From an uncultured Bacteroides sp. (lineage in GTDB: Bacteria; Bacteroidota; Bacteroidia; Bacteroidales; Bacteroidaceae), in assembly GCA_900557355.1 (NCBI GenBank), contig USSR01000444.1:1-5964 (forward strand): DNA of 5,964 nucleotides, read 5' to 3'. Shown piece after piece: positions 1-5,492 of this stretch (its first letter is position 1; every line of letters begins with the position of its first letter). The notes below the pieces were generated by a model, which was given only the letters and a program-made list of their open reading frames with translations, was not told where the DNA came from and searched no databases. Both the position numbers and the translations under genes were made by a program.

Positions 1-612
1 ATTCCCGGGCCCGACCCCGTCAGCCACTACCTCGTAAGTACAACTCTGGGTACGATAACCGGCATCATATTCTACTATATAGACACGTCCTCCATGAAAG
101 AGTTCGAGGACATCTTTCAATACTCCTGAAATGACCTCACTCAGATTCTTGTCCTTCAGAAAATTACGTAAGGACTGGGACACAGAATGCTGTCGAAACA
201 ACAATTCATTAAACTGTTTCAGAATACCACCGGATTGTTCGTCCGCAGGGATATCAACCAATTGAAGGATACCAAATGCCTTTGGATGTCCATCTTCTGT
301 CAGCCACTTTTCACCCAGACGGGAACGAACCCACACAATGCCTTGTGAAGAGTAGATAGGAAAAGTTTGCTCATATACCTCGATTTCTTCTATCGAAAGG
401 AATTCACGTGTAATGCGGCAACGGTAATCTTCACGAATCAATTGACCAAACTGGCGGAAAGTCAGCGTGTCTCCCTCCAAGCCTAACAAATTACAAACAT
501 ACTCGGAACAAAGATATTCCCTCGTAATGAAGTCTGCTTCCCACCAGCCTATTTGTCCAACAGATGAAAGGAGCTGAAAATGTTTTGCTTCATGTGATCG
601 ATTGCCACTCAT
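1..612 (-). CDS. PAS-GAF signalling protein, probable sensor histidine kinase (N-terminal part, cut by window edge)
   Basis: The minus strand is open from an ATG at 612-610 to base 1 without a stop, giving 204 residues that start MSGNRSHEAKHFQLL and continue beyond the left edge. Residues about 15-118 read as a PAS sensory domain: GQIGWWEADF near the start, then a strand with QTFPIYSSQGIVWVRSR and a closing GHPKAFGILQLVD. After a short linker, residues from about 139 (SVSQSLRNFLKDKNLSEVI, then GGRVYIVEYD) look like the start of a GAF domain. There is no signal peptide or membrane segment, so a cytoplasmic sensor is likely. In Bacteroidetes this PAS-GAF order usually precedes a histidine kinase core, sometimes with a receiver domain, but no kinase motif lies inside the window, so the output is inferred. 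The start is chosen because a good -7 box lies about 31 bases upstream and the reading begins just before the PAS fold. It is divergent from the TonB receptor gene and could regulate it. Confidence 0.72.
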   Translation of the reverse strand, partial: MSGNRSHEAKHFQLLSSVGQIGWWEADFITREYLCSEYVCNLLGLEGDTLTFRQFGQLIREDYRCRITREFLSIEEIEVYEQTFPIYSSQGIVWVRSRLGEKWLTEDGHPKAFGILQLVDIPADEQSGGILKQFNELLFRQHSVSQSLRNFLKDKNLSEVISGVLKDVLELFHGGRVYIVEYDAGYRTQSCTYEVVADGVGPGN

Positions 613-643
613 ACGATTTGTGCTTTTAATATTCTGAATAGCG

Positions 644-651
644 CAAAGATA
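644..651 (-). promoter_or_regulatory. -7 promoter element for the PAS-GAF gene
   Basis: On the minus strand these bases read TATCTTTG, an exact match to the Bacteroides primary-sigma -7 consensus TAnnTTTG. It lies 31 bases upstream of the ATG at 612, which leaves a short leader. The expected -33 TTTG, about 19-21 bases further upstream, is not clear; the bases at 674-671 read GACA. The call rests on the -7 match and its position. Confidence 0.55.
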
Positions 652-726
652 ATGCTTACTTATTAATTTCTGTCCTATTCCTACTAACAAAAAAAGAAAG
701 TTTAGAACGTTATAGGCTATGAACTG

Positions 727-770
727 AATAGGTCCGCTTTATCCGTGGTGTCACCAAATTGTAACCTATT
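727..770. promoter_or_regulatory. Nested inverted repeats in the divergent intergenic region, possible operator
   Basis: An outer pair, AATAGGT at 727-733 and ACCTATT at 764-770, flanks an inner near-palindrome TGGTGTCACCA at 746-756. The two symmetry centres are within about three bases of each other. The element sits between the two divergent promoters, where a shared regulator would be expected to bind. The arms are short (7 and 5 bases), so chance is possible, and no known regulator site is recognised. Confidence 0.3.
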
Positions 771-795
771 TGAGAATCAATCGTATGACATGTGT

Positions 796-814
796 ATTAC
801 GGTTGTAATTCCGT
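796..814. promoter_or_regulatory. Overlapping short inverted repeats at the receptor promoter, possible operator
   Basis: ATTAC at 796-800 and GTAAT at 805-809 form a 5-base inverted repeat with a GGTT spacer. Overlapping it, ACGG at 799-802 and CCGT at 811-814 form a second pair. Both lie where the -33 region of the receptor promoter should be, about 6-24 bases upstream of its -7 box. Position is the main support; the arms are short. Confidence 0.25.
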
Positions 815-819
815 TGCCG

Positions 820-827
820 CATCTTTG
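820..827 (+). promoter_or_regulatory. -7 promoter element for the receptor-lipoprotein operon
   Basis: CATCTTTG differs from the Bacteroides TAnnTTTG -7 consensus only in its first base, and its surroundings (CCGTTGCCGCATCTTTGCACC) resemble typical Bacteroides promoters. Transcription would begin near 834, leaving a leader of about 19 bases before the ATG at 853. No good TTTG -33 box is seen at the right distance, so the promoter may need an activator or use an alternative sigma factor. Confidence 0.45.
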
Positions 828-852
828 CACCGGAAACAAGAAACAATAAAAG

Positions 853-2583
853 ATGAGCATGAAACTGGATTTAGGAAAAGTATTTTTCTTTATTTTATTA
901 CTGGTACTTTCCACCATGACCGCCCTGGCTGGAAACATCAAAGGAACCGTCCTCGACAAGCAGACGAAAGAGCCGCTGACCGGAGCTACCATACAGATAA
1001 CCGGGACAGCGCAGGGGGTAGTAGCCGACATCGACGGTAACTATACGCTGAATGTAAAAGACGGTACATACACCATAGCCGTGAGATATATAGGATACAA
1101 AGACGTCCTGCTCAACAGTGTAAAAGTTAAGGCCGAAACTGTGCTGAACTTTGAGATGGAGAGTGATGCACAAACGTTAGGCGAAGTCTCCGTCACTGCA
1201 CAAGCCAAACGGAACAACGAGGTGGCACTCATACAGGAACAGCGCCGCAGCCTCGTAGTACAGAGCGGGGTTTCCGCCCAACAAATAGCTAAACCCCAGG
1301 ACAGCAATGCCTCGGAAGTCATCCGTCGCGTACCCGGCATCAGCATCATCGACGAAAAGTTTGTAATGGTGCGCGGCCTGTCGCAGCGGTACAATAATGT
1401 ATGGATGAACGGAAGTGCCGTGCCCAGTTCGGAAGCCGATTCACGCGCCTTTTCATTCGACATCATCCCCAGTTCACAACTGGATAATATGGTAATCGTA
1501 AAAAGCCCCGCCCCGGAATATCCCGCAGACTTTACGGGTGGATTCATCCTGATAAATACCAAAGATATGCCCGGCGAAAACAGCTTCAACATATCAGTAG
1601 GAGGAGCTATCAATGACCAGACGCACTTCAAAGACTTTCGTAAGGCCAAGGGTAGCAGCATGGACCGGCTCGGCTTCGGAAACGGTTTCCGTAGTCTGGA
1701 TGCCGGTATGAAAGGCACACTGAACATGTATCCCGGATATGAAACCGGAAACACAGCTCGCATAGATGTATTGAACAATGGTTTCAACAACGACTGGACA
1801 CTGAAAACCATCAAACCCGTAGGGGACTTAAAATTGAATATGGCATACAACCGCAAGTGGGAAACCGAAAGCGGACGTGCCATCGGTATGCTGGCTGCTG
1901 TGAATTACAGCAACTCCTATAAGACTTATCTCGATATGGAAAACTCTCTCTATGGCCCTTATGATACCAACAATGACAAATACGTCTATCTGTGGAAAGC
2001 AACGGACAACCAATACAGCAATGATATCCGCCTCGGTGCCCTGCTGAACCTCACCTTCCAGCCACGCAACAGCAACCATCGCTATGAGTTCAAGAATATC
2101 TTCAACCAGATATCCAAAGACCGCTACTCGGAACGTACAGGTTTCAACGCACAACCGGACAACATCAACAACATGGAGTATTATTACTCCAGCCGTACCA
2201 CTTACAACACCCAGTTCACAGGCAGGCACAACTTTGATGACAGTCGTTTCGACTGGAGTGTGGGTTATGCTTACGCCAACCGTAACCTGCCGGACCGTCG
2301 CCTCATTGAACGTACCGACCGCACCAATGAAACCATGGGTATTTACCGTATCAGCCGTGAATTCACCAAACTGGACGAACACATCGGCTCAGCAAATATA
2401 AATTATCGCCAGGATTTCCAGTTCGGTGACATCGCCCCTACTTTGAAAGCCGGCGCTTATGGCGAGTACCGTACACGTACCTACAACACCCGCCATTCCG
2501 CCAGTTCCAGTACGGCTGGCAACCGAATAACAGCCTGCCTAAGGGATTCCAGTTTGACAATGATGTGGCAAACAATGTATTGA
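853..2583 (+). CDS. TonB-dependent receptor, 5' open frame (signal peptide, CarboxypepD-like domain, plug, first part of barrel)
   Basis: As given, translation from the ATG at 853 yields 576 residues, of which the first 548 are receptor-like and the last 28 are out-of-frame missense (from SASSSTAGN onward). Residues 1-26 are a Sec signal peptide: basic start, hydrophobic FFFILLLVL, cleavage after ALA. Residues 27-106 form a carboxypeptidase regulatory-like domain (GNIKGTVLDKQT at the start, YIGYKD later). Residues 109-116, LGEVSVTA, resemble a TonB box. The plug spans about 120-240, with IRRVPGIS at 157-164, FVMVRGL at 170-176 and ADFTGGFILINTK at 225-237, all standard plug signatures. Barrel strands follow. 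A product ending here would lack about 40 percent of the protein, including most of the barrel, and should not assemble. An alternative start at 859 would change only two residues. Confidence 0.8.
   Translation: MSMKLDLGKVFFFILLLVLSTMTALAGNIKGTVLDKQTKEPLTGATIQITGTAQGVVADIDGNYTLNVKDGTYTIAVRYIGYKDVLLNSVKVKAETVLNFEMESDAQTLGEVSVTAQAKRNNEVALIQEQRRSLVVQSGVSAQQIAKPQDSNASEVIRRVPGISIIDEKFVMVRGLSQRYNNVWMNGSAVPSSEADSRAFSFDIIPSSQLDNMVIVKSPAPEYPADFTGGFILINTKDMPGENSFNISVGGAINDQTHFKDFRKAKGSSMDRLGFGNGFRSLDAGMKGTLNMYPGYETGNTARIDVLNNGFNNDWTLKTIKPVGDLKLNMAYNRKWETESGRAIGMLAAVNYSNSYKTYLDMENSLYGPYDTNNDKYVYLWKATDNQYSNDIRLGALLNLTFQPRNSNHRYEFKNIFNQISKDRYSERTGFNAQPDNINNMEYYYSSRTTYNTQFTGRHNFDDSRFDWSVGYAYANRNLPDRRLIERTDRTNETMGIYRISREFTKLDEHIGSANINYRQDFQFGDIAPTLKAGAYGEYRTRTYNTRHSASSSTAGNRITACLRDSSLTMMWQTMY
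2491..2507 (+). other. Frameshift site in the receptor gene at an imperfect 9-base tandem duplication
   Basis: The bases read CGCCATTC (2491-2498) followed at once by CGCCAGTTC (2499-2507), two tandem copies of one 9-mer with the first lacking a single G. With that G restored the frame stays open and reads Thr-Arg-Gln-Phe-Arg-Gln-Phe-Gln-Tyr-Gly-Trp. Removing the whole 8-base first copy also restores the frame, giving Thr-Arg-Gln-Phe-Gln-Tyr-Gly-Trp. There is no heptameric slippery sequence, so programmed ribosomal frameshifting is unlikely. Confidence 0.85.
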
Positions 2584-3665
2584 TAGACTCCAACTATGGA
2601 ATTGACAAACTCTACATGCAGGAAGAAGTGAACTACATGAATAACTATGAGGGCAAAAACACGCAATTGTCCGGTTATGTCGGCATCAACGTTCCGATAG
2701 GTTCCTTCAACTTCTACGCCGGAGCACGCTATGAATATGCCCGTCAGGAACTGATCATGAATACCCGCTCGTATGAAGAAAGCCTGCAAAGTACTTTCTA
2801 TGACTATAAAGACCTGTTCCCTTCCGTCAATGCCACTTACAAACTGAGTGAAAAGCATCAGTTCCGCCTGGCTTACGGTAAATCGGTAAACCGTCCTGAA
2901 TTTCGTGAACTGTCCACTTCCGTCTATTATGATTTCGACCTGGGAAGCAGTGTCATGGGTAATTCATCCCTGCAGGCAGCTTACATACAGAACGTAGACT
3001 TGCGCTACGAATGGTATCCCAGCAATGGTGAGCAAGTTTCCATTGCCCTGTTCTACAAACACTTCGAAAATCCTATTGAATGGACCTACACCATGTCGGG
3101 AGGAACTGATCCGGTCTACTCTTACGTCAACGCCAAAGGTGCCAACAACTACGGTATAGAAGTAGATATCCGCAAGAATCTCAACTTCATCGGTATGCGT
3201 AATTTCAGTTTCTCATTCAATGGCGCATGGATCAAGAGCAAAGTACAGTTTAAAGAAGGTGGCAATAATATAGACCGTCCCATGCAGGGGCAATCGCCTT
3301 ACCTCATCAACACGGGTCTCTTCTATAACAATCCGGATAAGGGATGGAACGCCGCCGTACTCTACAACCGTATCGGAAAACGTATCATCGGTGTAGGCAA
3401 CCGCTACGGCAGTTCTTCCGAAGGTGATGCACGCAACATACCAAACTCTTACGAAATGCCGCGCAACAGCATCGACCTTTCGGCAAGCAAAAAGTTTGGC
3501 AAACTGGAAATTAAAGCTACCGTACGTGACTTGCTGGCCGAACGCTACTACTTCAAACAGTTTGAAGACGTCACCGTAAACGGACAAGCCCGCACCATTG
3601 AAGAGGTGACCCGCAGTTACAAACCGGGAAGAAGCTACAACCTGGCCATAGCCTATAGCTTCTGA
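2496..3665 (+). CDS. TonB-dependent receptor, 3' portion (rest of the beta-barrel), out of frame with the 5' part
   Basis: From about 2496 the receptor continues in another frame for 389 residues to a TGA at 3663-3665. Early sequence QYGWQPNNSLPKGF and KLYMQEEVNYMNNYEG continues naturally from the 5' half, and later segments such as NFYAGARYEYARQE, FRLAYGKSVNRPEFRELS and NVDLRYEWYP are typical alternating barrel strands of TonB-dependent receptors. The Asn-Arg-Pro-Glu-Phe stretch is a common marker of this barrel class. There is no signal peptide and no convincing start: the first candidate is a GTG at 2565 inside the conserved region, with no clear ribosome binding site. It is therefore a broken-off part of the upstream gene, not an independent gene. 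Confidence 0.82.
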   Translation, partial: FRQFQYGWQPNNSLPKGFQFDNDVANNVLIDSNYGIDKLYMQEEVNYMNNYEGKNTQLSGYVGINVPIGSFNFYAGARYEYARQELIMNTRSYEESLQSTFYDYKDLFPSVNATYKLSEKHQFRLAYGKSVNRPEFRELSTSVYYDFDLGSSVMGNSSLQAAYIQNVDLRYEWYPSNGEQVSIALFYKHFENPIEWTYTMSGGTDPVYSYVNAKGANNYGIEVDIRKNLNFIGMRNFSFSFNGAWIKSKVQFKEGGNNIDRPMQGQSPYLINTGLFYNNPDKGWNAAVLYNRIGKRIIGVGNRYGSSSEGDARNIPNSYEMPRNSIDLSASKKFGKLEIKATVRDLLAERYYFKQFEDVTVNGQARTIEEVTRSYKPGRSYNLAIAYSF

Positions 3666-3741
3666 TATTTCACCCTTTCAGTTTATAAAGTACTAACAAA
3701 ACCTGAACATAAAGAAGTTTAATTCCCAAATTAAGAAAAGT

Positions 3742-5244
3742 ATGAAAATGAAAATTAAGAAGTTTGGCTGGATCATTATGATGTGTACAGCCATTGCAAT
3801 TGGAAATGTGATGTCTTCCTGTTCTGACGACACCAATGGAGAGAATGGCGGGAACGGAGGAAATGGAAGTACAGACCCCGAAGTGACTTATGATGGCACA
3901 ACAGCCTACAGCAAAGGTGTACTGTTCAATAATGGAACAGAACTGGGCAATGGCGATCAACACTTCGTATTCACCGGCGATGTAACTCTGGAAAAAGGAA
4001 CCTATCTGCTGAAAGGCTGGGTATACGTAGCCGATGGCGCTAAACTGAGGATTCCCGCAGGCACTATTATCAAGGGTGACAATCAGACAATGGCGAGTCT
4101 TATTATAGAACCGGGTGGATATGTAGAAATGAAAGGAACCAAGGAAGCCCCTATTGTCATGACTTCCGAGGAAGCTCCCGGACAGCGCAGACCGGGTGAC
4201 TGGGGTGGTTTAATCATTTGCGGTAAAGCCAAAAACAACCAAAGTACGCAGCAAATAGAAGGCGGACCGCGCACCATACACGGAGGCAGCAACGATGCCG
4301 ACAATTCCGGTATCTTCCAGTATATCCGCGTGGAGTTTGCAGGTTATCCCTTTGAAACAGACAAAGAGATCAACGGCATTACATTCGGCTCCGTGGGTAG
4401 TGGTACCACCATCGACCACTTACAGGTATCGTACTCTAACGACGACTCTTTCGAATGGTTCGGCGGTGCAGTGAACTGCAAATATCTGGTAGCTTATAAA
4501 GGCTGGGACGATGAATTCGATACGGACAACGGCTTCAGCGGAACTGTACAATACTGCCTGTCTATCCGTGACCCGCGCATTGCCGACACCTCGCAATCCA
4601 ATGGTTTCGAAAGCGATAACAACGGAACAGGTGCAGACATCGCTCCATTCACAACTGCAACATTTAAGAATGTAACGTTCATCGGCCCGATGGCTGCCAA
4701 GAACACTGATTTCCAGAACACTTCCGAATACATCACTGCCGGTGACATGTACCCGGATAATAAATCCAAGCTGGGTCTGTTCCAGTCCGCCATGCAGATA
4801 CGTCGCAGCAGTAAGCTGAGCTGCGAAAATACATTGGCAGTAGGTTATCCTATCGGTCTGATTGTGGATGGCGAAAAAGGAAACACGGTTCAATATTCTA
4901 AAAACGGTGATTTCCATCTGAAGAATATCATCTTTGCCGGTATGGGTGTAGTTGGCTCGGACAATAATAAGAAATACGAAGATTATCTCTACAACAGAGA
5001 GACCGGAACGTATGATGAAAGCCAGGTTTCTTATTCACACACTTTCTTCAAGAGTGAGGCTTCGAACAAAGTAATGACTGAGGCTGAACTGGGATTGGCT
5101 GACCCGATGAATACCGGTCAGAATTACTGCCCCGCTACGGCTATCATGGGAACTGACGGAAACTATATCGGTGCTTTCCGCGACACGAATGATAATTGGC
5201 TGGAAGGCTGGACGAACTTCGACCCACAAAACACAGTATATTAA
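3742..5244 (+). CDS. Surface-type lipoprotein with predicted beta-helix-like body, partner of the TonB receptor
   Basis: This 500-residue protein starts at the ATG at 3742 with a lipoprotein signal: basic MKMKIKK, hydrophobic core, and lipobox MSSC with the lipidated cysteine at 27. SDD follows directly, like the acidic export signal that sends Bacteroidetes lipoproteins to the cell surface. A Gly/Asn-rich linker (about 31-43) leads to a body of short strands and turns, such as KLRIPAGTIIKG and LIIEPGGYVEMKGT, suggesting a right-handed beta-helix. Recognisable blocks are GDWGGLIICGKA (152-163), DDSFEWFGG (234-242), DDEFDTDNG (256-264) and SNGFESDNNG (286-295). It resembles Bacteroidetes proteins often labelled only as hypothetical or T9SS-target proteins, but no T9SS tail is seen. 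Placement 76 bases after the receptor, with no terminator between, suggests an operon. A role in ligand capture is inferred; no enzyme motif is recognised. It ends with TAA at 5242-5244. Confidence 0.88.
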   Translation: MKMKIKKFGWIIMMCTAIAIGNVMSSCSDDTNGENGGNGGNGSTDPEVTYDGTTAYSKGVLFNNGTELGNGDQHFVFTGDVTLEKGTYLLKGWVYVADGAKLRIPAGTIIKGDNQTMASLIIEPGGYVEMKGTKEAPIVMTSEEAPGQRRPGDWGGLIICGKAKNNQSTQQIEGGPRTIHGGSNDADNSGIFQYIRVEFAGYPFETDKEINGITFGSVGSGTTIDHLQVSYSNDDSFEWFGGAVNCKYLVAYKGWDDEFDTDNGFSGTVQYCLSIRDPRIADTSQSNGFESDNNGTGADIAPFTTATFKNVTFIGPMAAKNTDFQNTSEYITAGDMYPDNKSKLGLFQSAMQIRRSSKLSCENTLAVGYPIGLIVDGEKGNTVQYSKNGDFHLKNIIFAGMGVVGSDNNKKYEDYLYNRETGTYDESQVSYSHTFFKSEASNKVMTEAELGLADPMNTGQNYCPATAIMGTDGNYIGAFRDTNDNWLEGWTNFDPQNTVY

Positions 5245-5267
5245 TCACTCATTGAAATACACACGCC

Positions 5268-5280
5268 GAAGCTAAGCTTC
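5268..5280. repeat. Small perfect inverted repeat after the lipoprotein gene
   Basis: GAAGCTAAGCTTC is symmetric about its central A and can fold into a five-base-pair stem with a TAA loop. It lies 23 bases after the lipoprotein stop and 9 bases before the main hairpin. It has no T-run of its own, so it may only add to RNA 3' end structure. Confidence 0.4.
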
Positions 5281-5289
5281 TACAAAAGC

Positions 5290-5325
5290 AACGCCGGACA
5301 GTTCTTTTTGAACTTGTCCGGCGTT
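5290..5325. terminator. Strong hairpin between convergent genes, probable two-way terminator
   Basis: AACGCCGGACAGTTC (5290-5304) pairs with GAACTTGTCCGGCGTT (5310-5325), giving 15 base pairs with one bulged base and a TTTTT loop. It is GC-rich at the base and lies between two genes reading towards each other: 45 bases after the lipoprotein stop, 167 bases after the channel stop. The T-run after the stem is weak on both strands (AATTTAA on plus, GCTTTTG on minus), so it may act partly as an RNA 3' end stabiliser. Confidence 0.72.
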
Positions 5326-5336
5326 AATTTAACGCC
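5320..5336. repeat. Second palindrome overlapping the terminator stem, alternative hairpin
   Basis: GGCGTTAATTTAACGCC is a perfect 8-base inverted repeat about a single central T. Its left arm reuses the last six bases of the terminator's right arm (5320-5325), so the two stems cannot form fully at the same time. With only one central base the DNA symmetry is better than the RNA fold; as RNA it would give about six pairs with an AATTT loop. Confidence 0.45.
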
Positions 5337-5466
5337 CGCCTCATCGTATTGAGGGTTTCTTCCCATTGTATTGAGGGGCTTCCTCATCGCATTGAAGGGG
5401 TCTTCCCGTCGCATTGAAGGGGTCTTCCCATCGCATTGAAGGGGTCTTCCCATCGCATTGAGAATA
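5335..5466. repeat. Tandem array of about six 22-base repeats
   Basis: Six consecutive 22-base units start at 5335, 5357, 5379, 5401, 5423 and 5445. The shared core is CATCGCATTGAAGGGG preceded by TCTTCC. The units at 5401 and 5423 differ at one base (G or A at the eighth position). The unit at 5445 matches for its first 17 bases and then diverges. The unit at 5379 is close, and those at 5357 and 5335 are increasingly degenerate. Each junction contains GAAGGGGTCTTC, a four-base-pair stem with a GGGT loop. There is no spacer-and-repeat pattern, so this is a minisatellite-type repeat and not CRISPR. It lies in the 3' untranslated side of the channel gene, ending 26 bases before its stop. Confidence 0.9.
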
Positions 5467-5492
5467 ACCTGAGAGTTCAAGAGCCTTTCATC

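Larger units (their letters stand above)
853..3665 (+). pseudogene. TonB-dependent outer-membrane receptor, interrupted by a frameshift
   Basis: This whole-locus entry joins the two out-of-frame halves. Supplying one base near 2495 gives a continuous protein of about 937 residues, a usual size for a Bacteroidetes TonB-dependent receptor with an N-terminal extension. Order of parts: signal peptide, carboxypeptidase-D-like beta-sandwich, TonB-box-like segment, plug, 22-strand-type beta-barrel, and a C-terminus ending in SF with aromatics on alternate positions (YNLAIAYSF), as expected for barrel insertion by BAM. Such receptors import a bound ligand across the outer membrane using TonB energy. 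No SusD-like gene follows; instead a surface-type lipoprotein comes 76 bases downstream. Both halves read as normal, undecayed protein and there is no other stop or shift, so the break is recent, reversible, or an error in the sequence. Ligand unknown. Whether this is a true pseudogene cannot be decided from one sequence. Confidence 0.88.

Noticed and set aside
1041..1883. A 280-residue open frame on the minus strand inside the receptor gene
   Set aside because: It lies fully antisense to a clear coding region with plug motifs. The translation is low-complexity Ser/Leu/Pro-rich, as expected of an antisense shadow.
1828..2382. A 184-residue minus-strand open frame inside the receptor, and similar antisense frames at 2481-2858, 3213-3587 and 4420-4917
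   Set aside because: All are antisense to well-supported genes, lack recognisable domains or start signals, and are rich in Val/Ile, as usual for reverse readings of these proteins.
2485..2510. Programmed -1 ribosomal frameshift in the receptor
   Set aside because: No slippery heptamer is seen at the shift, and such shifting is not known for this receptor family. The imperfect tandem duplication explains it better.
2565..3665. Independent gene starting at GTG 2565
   Set aside because: The start falls inside receptor sequence that continues upstream in the same frame to about 2496. It has no signal peptide, although a barrel protein needs one.
3666..3741. Terminator or separate promoter between receptor and lipoprotein
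   Set aside because: No GC-rich hairpin with a T-run and no TAnnTTTG box were found in the 76 bases, so a shared transcript is more likely.
5335..5466. CRISPR array
   Set aside because: The repeats are directly joined with no unique spacers, and no cas genes are present.
5280..5480. A 66-residue minus-strand open frame across the repeat array and hairpin
   Set aside because: It is made of the 22-base repeats read in rotating frames (22 is not a multiple of three) and ends inside the probable terminator. It has no promoter or domain, and its residues are only translated repeat.
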